DNA from: Kitasatospora sp044457565
Lineage (GTDB): Bacteria > Actinomycetota > Actinomycetes > Streptomycetales > Streptomycetaceae
Assembly: GCF_044457565.1 (NCBI RefSeq)
Contig: NZ_JBITGZ010000011.1
Span: 62,001-126,000 of the forward strand
Reading direction: 5' to 3'
DNA length: 64,000 bases
The notes under the pieces were generated by a model. It saw only the letters and a program-made list of their open reading frames with translations, ran no database searches and was not told the origin of the DNA. This document shows, one piece after another, positions 16,859 to 25,098 of the stretch. A program made the translations under genes and the position numbers. The first letter of the stretch is position 1; each line of letters begins with the position of its first letter.

Positions 16859-18507
16859 GGCGGTTCGGGCGCTCGCTGCGCTGGGCGCTGATCAAGGCGG
16901 CCATCGCCGGCACCACGATGGTCGCCCTCGCCTTCCTCATCCCGCTCGGCCTGATGGTCCAGCAGACCGCCCGCGACCGCGCCTTCACCGCCGCCGAGCG
17001 GCAGGCCGCGGCGCTGGGGCCCGCGCTCGCCATCACCACCGACCAGAGCGCGCTCCACCGCGCGGTGGCCAGCACGGACGCGGGTGCGCAGGGGCGGATG
17101 GCCGTCCATCTGCCGCCACCTGCGGGCGGCGCTCCGTCCGTTGCCGTGTCCGGCGGGGCCGCCGGGGCGGCTGGTGCCGCCGCGTCCACCGGTGCCGCCG
17201 TGGACGGTGGCGCGGCGCCGTCCACGGGCGTCGCCGCTCCGTCCGGCGCGGCAACCCCGTCCGCGGGCACCGCGCCGTCCCCCGCCGCGACCCCGTCCGC
17301 GGGCACCGCGCCGTCCCCGGTCGCGACCCCCGCCGCTGACGCCGCCCCAGGCGTGGGCGCCGCCGAGCCCGCCGGTCCCAGCATCGGCGAGGTCCGGGCC
17401 GCCGCCGCCGATATCGCCACCGCCGCCGGGCAGGGCCGCTCCTTCACCGTCCACGTACCCGGCGGCTACGCCCTGCTCCAGCCCGTCGCCGTGGACACCT
17501 CCCGGGTGGCCGTGGTGGAGGTGTACGTCGCCGACGAGGACCTGACCCGGGGTGTGACCACCGCCTGGCTGGTGCTCTCGCTGGTCGCCCTCGCCCTGGT
17601 CGCCATCTCGGTGCTGGTCGCCGACCGGATGGGCGCCCGCATCGTCACCTCCGCCCGCCGGCTCGCCGCCGCCGCCCGCTCACTCGGCGCGGGCAACCTC
17701 GCCGTCCGGGTACCGGTCGAGGGGAAGCAGGCCGCGGGCAGCCCCGAGGAGCTGCGCGAGGCCGCCCAGGCGTTCAACGCCATGGCCGACCGGGTCGTCC
17801 ATCTGCTCGCCGCCGAACGGGAGTTGGCCGCCGACCTGTCGCACCGGCTACGCACCCCGCTGACCGTGCTGCGACTCAACGCCGCCTCGCTCGGTGAGGG
17901 CGACGCCGCCGACGCCACCCGGCACGCCGTCTCCCAGCTGGAACGGGAGGTCGACCAGATCATCCGCTCGGCCCGGGGCCGGGCCCCCGACGACCCGCAG
18001 GCCGTCACCGTGGGCTGCGACGCCGCCGAGGTGATCCGCGAGCGCGTGGGCTTCTGGTCCGCACTCGCCGAGGACGAAGGCCGCCGTTGGCAGCTGGCCG
18101 GCGCCGAACGCCTCGCCCTGGTGCCCGTCCAGCGCGGCGACCTGGCCGCCGCGGTCGACGCCCTGCTCGGCAACGTCTTCCGGCACACCGCGATCGGCAC
18201 CGCGTTCTCGGTGGACGTCCTCGCCACCGCCAGCTCCGTCATCGTCCTGGTCGGCGACGCCGGCCCGGGTTTCGCGGACCCCGCCGCCGCACTGGAACGC
18301 GGGCAGGGCCAGGGCGGGGACGGCTCCACCGGCCTCGGGCTGGACATCGTCCGCAAGCTCGCCGAGGCCACCGGCGGCGACCTCGCGCTCGGCCGCTCCG
18401 CCGTACTCGGCGGCGCCGAGATCCGGCTGCGTCTGCAGACCCGCCCCGACGGCGCCCCGGCCCGCACCAGCCGTCGCAGGGCCCGCAACTCCCTCTTCCA
18501 GCGCTGA
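16855..18507 (+). CDS. Sensor histidine kinase
   Basis: The 550-residue protein has transmembrane helices near residues 10-35 and 232-256 flanking an extracytoplasmic sensor region, then HAMP, a HisKA domain with ADLSHRLRTPL (His about 330), and an ATPase domain with N box LLGNVFRHT, G1 GDAGPGF and G2 STGLGLDI. The sensor region contains an Ala/Thr/Pro/Ser/Gly-rich insert (about residues 92-175) with repeated PSAGTAPSP units, which looks like an extended wall-spanning stalk. It is coupled to the response regulator by overlapping stop and start. The signal is unknown. Confidence 0.9.
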   Translation: MRRFGRSLRWALIKAAIAGTTMVALAFLIPLGLMVQQTARDRAFTAAERQAAALGPALAITTDQSALHRAVASTDAGAQGRMAVHLPPPAGGAPSVAVSGGAAGAAGAAASTGAAVDGGAAPSTGVAAPSGAATPSAGTAPSPAATPSAGTAPSPVATPAADAAPGVGAAEPAGPSIGEVRAAAADIATAAGQGRSFTVHVPGGYALLQPVAVDTSRVAVVEVYVADEDLTRGVTTAWLVLSLVALALVAISVLVADRMGARIVTSARRLAAAARSLGAGNLAVRVPVEGKQAAGSPEELREAAQAFNAMADRVVHLLAAERELAADLSHRLRTPLTVLRLNAASLGEGDAADATRHAVSQLEREVDQIIRSARGRAPDDPQAVTVGCDAAEVIRERVGFWSALAEDEGRRWQLAGAERLALVPVQRGDLAAAVDALLGNVFRHTAIGTAFSVDVLATASSVIVLVGDAGPGFADPAAALERGQGQGGDGSTGLGLDIVRKLAEATGGDLALGRSAVLGGAEIRLRLQTRPDGAPARTSRRRARNSLFQR

Positions 18508-18613
18508 GGCGCGGGGCTGCGCCGCGTCGCGTTGCCCTGCGCGGCCCGGCGGTTGCGCTGGCCCTCTGCTTCGGCCGTGGGCCCGTCCGCGCGGCGGGAT
18601 TTCGAGGATCTTC

Positions 18614-18630
18614 CTTAAGTCCGGTTTAAG
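18614..18630 (+). promoter_or_regulatory. Direct TTAAG repeats spaced 11 bp, candidate response-regulator operator
   Basis: TTAAG occurs at 18615-18619 and 18626-18630, exactly 11 bp apart, one helical turn. This is the geometry bound by OmpR/PhoP-type regulators. It is one of the few AT-rich patches between the kinase gene and the CBM2-GH18 gene, 127 bp before the latter's start. Confidence 0.45.
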
Positions 18631-18756
18631 AGAGGTGTACCCCTCCCTGAGCAGGCGCTTCCGGGGCTCCGCGGACGGATACCGTCGGCGTCGCCCGGCT
18701 CGGCGAGTACGCCACCGGCCCGATCCCCACGGTCACTTCGCGGAGGTACGCCCATC

Positions 18757-20340
18757 ATGACGAGCCAGCCCAGCCGCCGTACAGGAAGCCGCCGGCGCAG
18801 CCGCAAGGGTGCGGTCATCGGCGCCTCGGCGGTCGCCGCCGCGATCGTCGCGGGCGGTGTGGTCACCTTCGCGTCCTCCGCGAGCGCGGCCTCGCTCGGC
18901 GCGGTCTACAGCCGCACCAGCGCCTGGGACAGCGGCTACACCGGCCAGTACCTGGTGACCAACCCGGACCAGAAGGCCATCGAGGACTGGACGCTGGCCT
19001 TCGACCTCCCGGCCGGCGCGAAGATCGACTCGCTCTGGAACGCCACCTTCAGCGTCTCCGGCGGGCATGTCACCATCCGGCCCGAGTCCTGGAGCAGGCA
19101 CATCGACCCGGGCCAGAGCCTGGTGGTCGGCTTCGTCGTCCAGGGCTCCGGCGCCGCCCAGGCCGAGCCGGGCGGATGCCTGATCAACAACGTCTCCTGC
19201 AAGCCGGGTGGCGGCCCCGCCCCGACCCCGTCCGGGCGTCCGACCGCGACGTCCTCGCCCTCCGTCCCGGTCACCCCCACCGCCTCCCCGACCACCGCCA
19301 GGCCGACCAGCGCCAAGCCGACCACCGCGGTGCCCAGCCCGACCGCCTCGCAGAGCCGGACGGCCACCCCCACCGCCACCCCCACCCCGAGCCCCACGAA
19401 AACCCCCGACCCGGCGCCGGGGGGCGCCGGGTTCGCCCCCTACGTGGACACCTCGCTCTACCCGCCGTACGACCTGGTCGCCACCGCCAAGGCCACCGGC
19501 GTGACGACCTTCAACCTCGCCTTCGTCGTCTCAGGCGGAGGCTGCACCCCCAAGTGGGGCGGTGTGAGCGACCTGCCGAGCGACGCGGTCGCCGCCCAGA
19601 TCGGCGCGCTGCGCGCGATCGGCGGGGACGTCCGGGTGTCCTTCGGCGGCGCCAACGGCAGCGAACTCGCCCTCGCCTGCTCCTCGGCGGCCGACCTGAC
19701 CGCCGCGTACCAGAAGACCGTCGACGCCTACGGCCTGACCAGGCTGGACTTCGACGTCGAGGGCGGCGCCATCGCCGACGCGGCGGCCAACACCCGCCGG
19801 GCGCAGGCCATCGCGCAGCTGCAGAAGAACGCCGCCGCCAAGGGCCGCACCCTGGACGTCTCCTTCACCCTGCCCGCGCTCCCCTCCGGCCTGACCCAGG
19901 AGGGGGTCGATCTGGTCGCGGACGCCAAGAAGAACGGGGTGTCGATCGGGCCCGTCAACATCATGGCGATGGACTTCGGCGACGGTGTCGCGCCCAACCC
20001 GCAGGGCCAGATGGGCAAGTACGCCATCGCCGCCGCGACCGCCACCCAGGCGCAGGTCAAGAGCGTGCTGGGCCTGGACGACGGCGCGGCCTGGGCCCGG
20101 GTCGCGGTCACCCCGATGATCGGCGTCAACGACGTCGCCTCCGAGGTCTTCACCGTCGCCGACGCCAAGCAGCTCGCCGACTTCGCCAGGACCAAGCATC
20201 TGGCCTGGCTCGCGATGTGGTCCGGCACCCGCGACAAGGCCTGCGAGGGCGGCGCCAAGACCAACGCGGACGCGACGTGCAGCAGCATCGTCCAGCAACC
20301 GCTGGACTTCACCCGCGCCCTGGGCGCCTACACGGGCTGA
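18757..20340 (+). CDS. Secreted family-18 glycoside hydrolase with CBM2 (chitinase)
   Basis: The 527-residue protein has a long twin-Arg-rich signal region (TGSRRRSRKGAVIGASAVAA, cleavage near SASAA), a family-2 carbohydrate-binding module (about residues 45-145, two Cys), a Thr/Pro linker and a GH18 barrel (about 225-527). The active-site strand reads LTRLDFDVEGG: the last Asp-x-Asp-x-Glu is present, with Glu as acid catalyst, while the first Asp of the DxxDxDxE consensus is Thr. It should hydrolyse chitin outside the cell, feeding the GlcNAc PTS at 50-56 kb. It follows a two-component operon, the usual place for a regulated chitinase gene. Confidence 0.87.
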   Translation: MTSQPSRRTGSRRRSRKGAVIGASAVAAAIVAGGVVTFASSASAASLGAVYSRTSAWDSGYTGQYLVTNPDQKAIEDWTLAFDLPAGAKIDSLWNATFSVSGGHVTIRPESWSRHIDPGQSLVVGFVVQGSGAAQAEPGGCLINNVSCKPGGGPAPTPSGRPTATSSPSVPVTPTASPTTARPTSAKPTTAVPSPTASQSRTATPTATPTPSPTKTPDPAPGGAGFAPYVDTSLYPPYDLVATAKATGVTTFNLAFVVSGGGCTPKWGGVSDLPSDAVAAQIGALRAIGGDVRVSFGGANGSELALACSSAADLTAAYQKTVDAYGLTRLDFDVEGGAIADAAANTRRAQAIAQLQKNAAAKGRTLDVSFTLPALPSGLTQEGVDLVADAKKNGVSIGPVNIMAMDFGDGVAPNPQGQMGKYAIAAATATQAQVKSVLGLDDGAAWARVAVTPMIGVNDVASEVFTVADAKQLADFARTKHLAWLAMWSGTRDKACEGGAKTNADATCSSIVQQPLDFTRALGAYTG

Positions 20341-20355
20341 CGCCCCCCGCCAACC

Positions 20356-20391
20356 GCCGGCCGCGGCCCCCTCCCGGGCGCCGCGGCCGGC
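20356..20391. terminator. Hairpin terminator of the CBM2-GH18 gene
   Basis: GCCGGCCGCGGC pairs perfectly with GCCGCGGCCGGC around a 12-base loop, 15 bp after the stop. It also faces the end of the minus-strand interrupted gene, so it may serve both. Confidence 0.65.
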
Positions 20392-20400
20392 TGCGCGGGC

Positions 20401-20976
20401 TCAGTGCGACCAGTACGGATCGTCGACGGTGCCGCAGTGCTTGCTGCCGTCGGCATCGGGCCCGAGGTCGAATGTGTGCCCTTCATCCTGAGCGGTCGGA
20501 TCGGTCACGTTGAAGAGCGACACGTTGACCTCAATTCATCCCGCCTGGTCGATCATGAAGTCCAGATAGTGCTCCGCGGTCTTGACCTCCAGAAGTCGAG
20601 CCTCGTTCCGGACCACGTATCCGCGTCCACGCCACAGGGATGAGACCTTCTCCCGAAGGTCAGCCTGTCTGGTGTCCGCGATCGGGGTCTTCGCCCAGTG
20701 CTTGGCCGCCAGTTCAGCCCTGCCGGTCCGCTCACAACCCTGTGTGCCGCAGAACCCCGAGAGGACCGGATGGACGGCGTACTGCAGGTCGGTCCACTCG
20801 ATCGTCGGGTCGAAGAGCTGGGAGACGGCGGCGAATTCGGCGTCGATCTGCTGTTTGGCCCGATCGGTCGGGATGGTCGGCTTGTCGGATCCCGAGGCGA
20901 GGAAGCTGCCGAGAGCGAGCGCCAGCGACGCCGCTGCGGCAATCCACCACCTGGCTCTCACGATGCGAGAGCTCAT
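20401..20976 (-). pseudogene. Secreted or anchored small protein interrupted by an in-frame TGA
   Basis: From ATG 20976 (AGGAGG site immediately upstream) the frame encodes 146 residues: a hydrophobic N-terminus (WWIAAAASLALALGSFLASG) and a domain with CGTQGCERTG. It ends at TGA (20538-20536). The same frame continues without another stop for 44 codons to 20401, and this tail reads like genuine protein (VNVSLFNVTDPTAQDEG ... DDPYWSH). The simplest view is a 191-residue gene broken by one nonsense change (for example GGA to TGA) or a base-call error; readthrough is less likely. The start overlaps the end of the ESX-like fragment upstream, so the two formed an operon. I do not recognise the domain. 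Confidence 0.6.
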
Positions 20977-21187
20977 CGGCCCTCCTGGCGGGTGATCTGG
21001 TCCGGGTGGCCGGCGACGATCTTGCCGACGTTCGCGAGCGAGTCGCCGCCCTTCCCCTCCTTGCCGAAGTAGTTGTCGTGGGAGTCGGTCAGGGAATCTG
21101 GCCGGCGGTCTCCTGCGCGGTCTTGCCCGCCCCCTGGAGTTCCTGTGGACGGACCTGGAAGCCGTCGCTGCCCCCCGTGTCGGGCAT
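20973..21187 (-). pseudogene. ESX/WXG100-like small protein with a frameshift
   Basis: ATG 21187 opens MPDTGGSDGFQVRPQELQ and runs 32 residues to a TGA at 21089. Twelve of 24 residues (GFQV...AGQIP) match the N-terminus of the ESX-like protein encoded divergently at 21442. Restoring one C in the ATTCCCTG run joins this to a second open stretch (LTDSHDNYFGKEGKGGDSLANV ...; the join is near 21092) that ends at 20973, overlapping the next start as ATGA. The complete product would be 71 residues. A one-base deletion or a sequencing error explains the break. Confidence 0.55.
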
Positions 21188-21441
21188 GGTGTGGATCCTT
21201 CCGATATCTGTGGGCAGATCGCCCTCGCTACGGAACTGTAGTGGGCGTCCCGGGCGTGAAGGTGAGGAGAGATCGGTGAGCTCTGATGAGGGGTCAACGG
21301 CATCTCGGGGGTGCGTTCGGGCGGGTGCGTATGCTCGGACGGCTGAGCTATTTTGTGGGACGCAGCGCGTGCGGGCGGCCGGCCCGTACGCGCGGCGGGG
21401 GACCGCCCGCCGCGGTGGGCAGACACGGGGAGTGGACAGAT

Positions 21442-22374
21442 ATGAATGACAATCAGGGCGGCGGTGGTCAGTTCGCCGTGGACCCGGCCGTGCTGGACGC
21501 GGCCGGGCGCAGCGCACAGAAGACGGCCCCGCAGATCCCGGAGGCGAGCAAGGGCGTCCTCGGTCCCAGCGACCAGGCCGAGGCCGGACTCAAGGGCTTC
21601 CAGTCCGCAGCGACACTGAACGCCTGCACGGACGCCTGGAAGGCCGCACTGGACTCCATCACCACGGAGATGGACAAGTGCGGGGAGAACCTCATCAAGA
21701 CCGCGGAGACCTACCGCGGTGGCGATGACAAGGCGCTCCAGTCGATGAGCGCCCCGGCGACGGCACTCAGTGGTGGCGGTGGGTCGACCAGCATCGCCAG
21801 CGTCCGTGCGGCCGGTGCCGGTGGTGCGGCCGGTGGCGGTGCGCCGGTCGGCCCGAGCACCACCGTGCAGTCCGCCACGGACCCGGGCTCCAGCATGCTC
21901 ACCGACCTGCTCGGGCACACCATCGGTGTGGGCGGCGACCAGGGATCCACCCGGCCGACCCCGGGCCAGCGCCCACCGGCGATCGGGAAGCCGAACGGCC
22001 CCGAGAACGTCTGGATCGGTCCCTACCCGGCGGAGCGGCCGTTCCCGGCGCCGCCGTCCAAGAACGTCAACCCGTTCGAGCCGCCGAACATCACCTACCC
22101 GATCGGCGAGGTCAACCCGATCCATTGGGTCGACCCCGAAGGGGGCTCCAACAGGCCCTTCATCACGGGCCCGGTGCCCCGCCACCCGGCGCCGAACCCG
22201 GACCCGTTCTTCGACAACGGCTTCTTCGATAACGGTATGGACGAGGCGCATCACCCGATCAAGGGCGACGACCTGCCGCTCGTCGAGCACCAGTTCGAAC
22301 CGCCGACCAAGGAGGACCGAGAGCGTATGGACCGCATCATCCGGGGCGAGGGCCCCAAGGCAGCGGGGCTCTGA
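21442..22374 (+). CDS. ESX/WXG100-like secretion substrate with Pro-rich tail
   Basis: The 310-residue protein has an N-terminal helical hairpin of about 100 residues like WXG100/ESX proteins (FAVDPAVLDAAGRSAQKTA ... ALDSITTEMDKCGENLIKTA), followed by YRGGD, which fits the YxxxD/E type VII export signal. A Gly/Ala-rich joint and a Pro/Asn-rich tail (about 150-310) follow, with no recognised toxin fold. The ATG at 21442 follows GGGGAG. It is the first of three same-strand genes, with only 3 bp to the next. Export by a type VII system encoded elsewhere is inferred. Confidence 0.65.
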   Translation: MNDNQGGGGQFAVDPAVLDAAGRSAQKTAPQIPEASKGVLGPSDQAEAGLKGFQSAATLNACTDAWKAALDSITTEMDKCGENLIKTAETYRGGDDKALQSMSAPATALSGGGGSTSIASVRAAGAGGAAGGGAPVGPSTTVQSATDPGSSMLTDLLGHTIGVGGDQGSTRPTPGQRPPAIGKPNGPENVWIGPYPAERPFPAPPSKNVNPFEPPNITYPIGEVNPIHWVDPEGGSNRPFITGPVPRHPAPNPDPFFDNGFFDNGMDEAHHPIKGDDLPLVEHQFEPPTKEDRERMDRIIRGEGPKAAGL

Positions 22375-22377
22375 GCC

Positions 22378-22941
22378 ATGGTCATGGACATCCCCACCCT
22401 GCGCGACGCCAAGCCCGACACCCTCGAGACCGCGGCCGACGCGTACCGGCAGCTCGACGACGCGCTCCTCAACCGCCAGCAGGACTGGAGGGCCGGCACC
22501 GCCGAACCCATCCGGACGTCCAGCTGGACCGGCGAGGCCTCCGTGGCCGCCAACAAGTCGATCGACCACACCGACGAACGGCTGGCGAATGCCATCACCG
22601 ACCTCGCCCCGATGGCTGACGCGCTGCGCAACGGCGCCTACCGGATCAGGACTGCCCAGCGGGACCTGCTCAACACCCTTGAGGAGGCCAAGTCCAAGGG
22701 GCTGATCGTCGGCGACGACGGCAGCGTCACCTGGACGCCTCCGGCTCCGGGTAGGCTCGGCGACGACCCCGAGGCGAGCAAGCGGATGGATGACCAGAAC
22801 CGGGCCCGGGCCGAGGACACGAGCGCCGAGATCCAGATGATCCTCCAGCGCGCGGACGATGCGGACCGCGATCTTGCGACGCAGCTCAACGCCTTCCAGA
22901 ACGCGGCGACCGAGCTGACGGCGCAGTCGGCGCCCGCGTGA
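22378..22941 (+). CDS. Helical ESX-like (WXG100-related) protein
   Basis: The 187-residue, almost wholly helical protein resembles the long WXG100-type proteins of actinomycete type VII loci: a first helix around LETAADAYRQLDDALLNRQ, a turn with TSSWTGEASVAAN (a W-x-G at the turn), and further coiled-coil-like helices with heptad spacing. It probably pairs with the product of the preceding gene, 3 bp upstream. No enzymatic motif is visible. The ATG start fits the tight spacing. Confidence 0.62.
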   Translation: MVMDIPTLRDAKPDTLETAADAYRQLDDALLNRQQDWRAGTAEPIRTSSWTGEASVAANKSIDHTDERLANAITDLAPMADALRNGAYRIRTAQRDLLNTLEEAKSKGLIVGDDGSVTWTPPAPGRLGDDPEASKRMDDQNRARAEDTSAEIQMILQRADDADRDLATQLNAFQNAATELTAQSAPA

Positions 22942-23032
22942 CGGTGCCGGTCCGCCTCGCGGGAACCGCCGCGGCCGCGGGAACAGCTGTGGCCGCCGTC
23001 GCCGGGCCCGGTGCTCGGCGGCGGCGCGGAGC

Positions 23033-23440
23033 ATGCCGGTGAGCGGCTTCCTGATGCGCCTCGACTCCGGGATGACGGAGTTCCTGGACGACATCGCCCG
23101 GGAGATGGTGGAACGCTTCGCCATCTCCCGGGCGGAGGCCCTCGCACAGATCAACGACCGCTGGGGCGGGCTGGGCTTCGACCCGTACCCCGACCTCGTC
23201 TGCCACGAGTCGCCCGAGTACTGGGCCTACGGCATCTACTACGAGGACCGGGTCCCGTACTGGCGGGCGGACGAGGACCGCTCCCGTTGGCGGGTCGTCC
23301 CGCCGCCGCCCGCCGGCTCCCCGTGCTGGACGCTGCCACCCACCGTCGACGCTTCCTCCACGGACGTAGCCACCACGGACGTAGCCACCACGGACGTAGC
23401 CACCACGGACGTAGCCACCACGCTTGGACGGCTGAGCTGA
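23033..23440 (+). CDS. Conserved-looking small acidic protein of an ESX-type cassette
   Basis: The 135-residue protein has a central block rich in aromatic residues (WGGLGFDPYPDLVCHESPEY, then WAYGIYYEDRVPYWR), of a kind I associate with small hypothetical proteins near actinomycete secretion and toxin loci; no function is known to me. The C-terminus is four repeats of TDVAT encoded by a 15-bp tandem repeat. GTG at 23039, six bases inside, has better spacing from GGAG and is an alternative start. A role as immunity or chaperone partner of the two upstream ESX-like proteins is a guess from position. Confidence 0.55.
   Translation: MPVSGFLMRLDSGMTEFLDDIAREMVERFAISRAEALAQINDRWGGLGFDPYPDLVCHESPEYWAYGIYYEDRVPYWRADEDRSRWRVVPPPPAGSPCWTLPPTVDASSTDVATTDVATTDVATTDVATTLGRLS
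23359..23418 (+). repeat. Four perfect tandem copies of a 15-bp unit
   Basis: CACGGACGTAGCCAC is repeated four times without a mismatch and followed by a partial CACG. The length is a multiple of three, so copy-number change would alter only the number of Thr-Asp-Val-Ala-Thr units at the C-terminus of the host protein. Confidence 0.9.
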
Positions 23441-23559
23441 GCTGATCCGCTCGTCCGCCCGCCCGGGAGGGCGCCCGTCGGCGTGCTGTTCGCCACCCCG
23501 GCCGGCCGCCGGCGATCGGGTATGGTCGTTAGTTGGTCGAACGGTGGACGGAGCTAACA

Positions 23560-24981
23560 GTGACAGCGGTGCAAGACGAGCGCGGGACGGCGCAGGCCGT
23601 GCCGGGGCCGCCCCCCGCCCACCTGCGCGCCCCCGCGTCCGCCCGGCTGGCGGCGGGCCTGTCAGCGCCCGTCCGGGCGCTGCGCGAGGCACCACGGCGG
23701 CCACTGCTGACCGTCAGCGCGGTGGCGTTGCTGTCCCTGCTCACGTACGCCGTCGTGCGGCACTTCGTCGGCACCTCGATGGTCGACATGATCGTGTACC
23801 GGGCCGAGGGCGCGGCGGTGGCGAACGGCACGGACCTGTACGGCCTGCGGGTCACCGAGTGGAACCTGCCCGCCACCTACCCCCCGTTCGCGGCGATGCT
23901 CTTCGTGCCGACCACCTGGTTCGCGATCGGCTTCCTGCGGGTGGCGATCACCCTCGGCAACGTCGCGCTGCTCGGCCTGCTCGCCCATCTCTCGTTCAAG
24001 CTGGTCGGCTGGCCGCGCCGTGACCTGCGCCCGCTCGGCGTGATCCTGGTCGCCGGCGGCGGGGTCTGGCTGGAACCCGTCTTCACCACACTCCGGTACG
24101 GCCAGATCAACCTCGCGCTGGCCTGCCTGATCCTCTGGGACCTCACCCGCTCCGACGCCCGGCTCAGCAAGGGCATCGCCATCGGCATCGCGGCGGGCAT
24201 CAAGCTCACCCCGGGCCTGTTCGCCGTCTATCTGCTGATCACCGGGCGGGTCCGGGCCGCCTTCGTGGCGGGCGCGACCTTCCTCGGTACCTTCCTGCTG
24301 GGCGCCGCCGTCCTGCCCGACGCCACCTGGGGCTTCTGGACCAAGTACCTCTACGACTCCTCCCGGGTCGGCAAGACCGAGATCGTCGACAACCAGTCGG
24401 TCCGCGGTGCCGTCGCCCGCGTACTGCACAGCGCCGACCCCGGCACGCTCGCCACGATCGCGGGCGCGCTGGTCGCCGTCGCCGGACTCGCCGTCGCCGC
24501 CTGGACCCACCGCAGCGCCCGCTGGACACCCCGGGCCGAGGCCTGGGGCGTGTGCTGCGCCGCGGTCACCGCGGTGCTGATCTCGCCGATCAGCTGGACC
24601 CACCACTGGGTGTGGTGCGTGCCCGTCGTCGTACTGCTGGCCGCCGAGGCCGCGCACGAGCGCTCGCGCCCGGTGGCCGTCCGCCGGCTCCGCTGGCGGC
24701 CGATCTTCGGCGCGACGCTGATCGCCTTCTTCTCCTTCTCGATGTGGCTGGTCCCCCACAAGGGCGACCTCGACCTCCACCTCAGCCCGCCGGCCCAGGT
24801 CCCGGCCGCCGTGTACCCGCTGGTCGGGATCTGCTTCCTGCTGGTGGCCGCCCTACGGACGCGCGCCCGCCGGCTGGCGGCCGGCGCCCCGCTGGTGCCG
24901 CTGCCCGGCCAGCGTCCGGCCGACGACACCGAGCGCCCCGGCCCCGCGCGCGAGCGTCAGCAGGCCCCCGCGGCCCGCTGA
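23560..24981 (+). CDS. GT87-family polyprenol-linked mannosyltransferase (DUF2029)
   Basis: The 473-residue polytopic protein has about ten helices and the GT-C/GT87 hallmarks DMIVYRAEGAAVANGTDLYG and LPATYPPFAAMLF in the first extracytoplasmic loop, plus SPISWTHHWVW late in the sequence. GT87 enzymes use polyprenyl-phosphate mannose to add alpha-mannose to lipoglycans or glycoproteins on the outer face of the membrane. Specific acceptor unknown. GTG at 23560 is chosen because GGACGGAG precedes it; the frame is open upstream but without a ribosome site. It converges on ssgG. Confidence 0.82.
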   Translation: MTAVQDERGTAQAVPGPPPAHLRAPASARLAAGLSAPVRALREAPRRPLLTVSAVALLSLLTYAVVRHFVGTSMVDMIVYRAEGAAVANGTDLYGLRVTEWNLPATYPPFAAMLFVPTTWFAIGFLRVAITLGNVALLGLLAHLSFKLVGWPRRDLRPLGVILVAGGGVWLEPVFTTLRYGQINLALACLILWDLTRSDARLSKGIAIGIAAGIKLTPGLFAVYLLITGRVRAAFVAGATFLGTFLLGAAVLPDATWGFWTKYLYDSSRVGKTEIVDNQSVRGAVARVLHSADPGTLATIAGALVAVAGLAVAAWTHRSARWTPRAEAWGVCCAAVTAVLISPISWTHHWVWCVPVVVLLAAEAAHERSRPVAVRRLRWRPIFGATLIAFFSFSMWLVPHKGDLDLHLSPPAQVPAAVYPLVGICFLLVAALRTRARRLAAGAPLVPLPGQRPADDTERPGPARERQQAPAAR

Positions 24982-25098
24982 CCTCGCCCGCAGGCCCGCC
25001 CGCCGCTCGGGGGCTGCCGTGGCGGCTGCTGCTGCCGCTGTTGCCACCGCGGGTGCCGGTGCGGGGGCGGTTCTCGCTGCCGGTCCCGCCGCGGCGGC

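Noticed and set aside
13848..20340. Secondary-metabolite or polysaccharide cluster
   Set aside because: An acyltransferase, a two-component system and a chitinase are adjacent, but there are no biosynthetic enzymes or glycosyltransferases between them.
20536..23154. Very long minus-strand open frame across the ESX-like cassette
   Set aside because: It is antisense to three coherent plus-strand genes and reads as Arg/Gly/Ala-rich shadow sequence; only its 3' end (20401-20976) is a real, interrupted gene.
23359..23418. Possible CRISPR array
   Set aside because: Repeats are contiguous 15-bp units without spacers and lie in frame within a gene; no cas genes are present.
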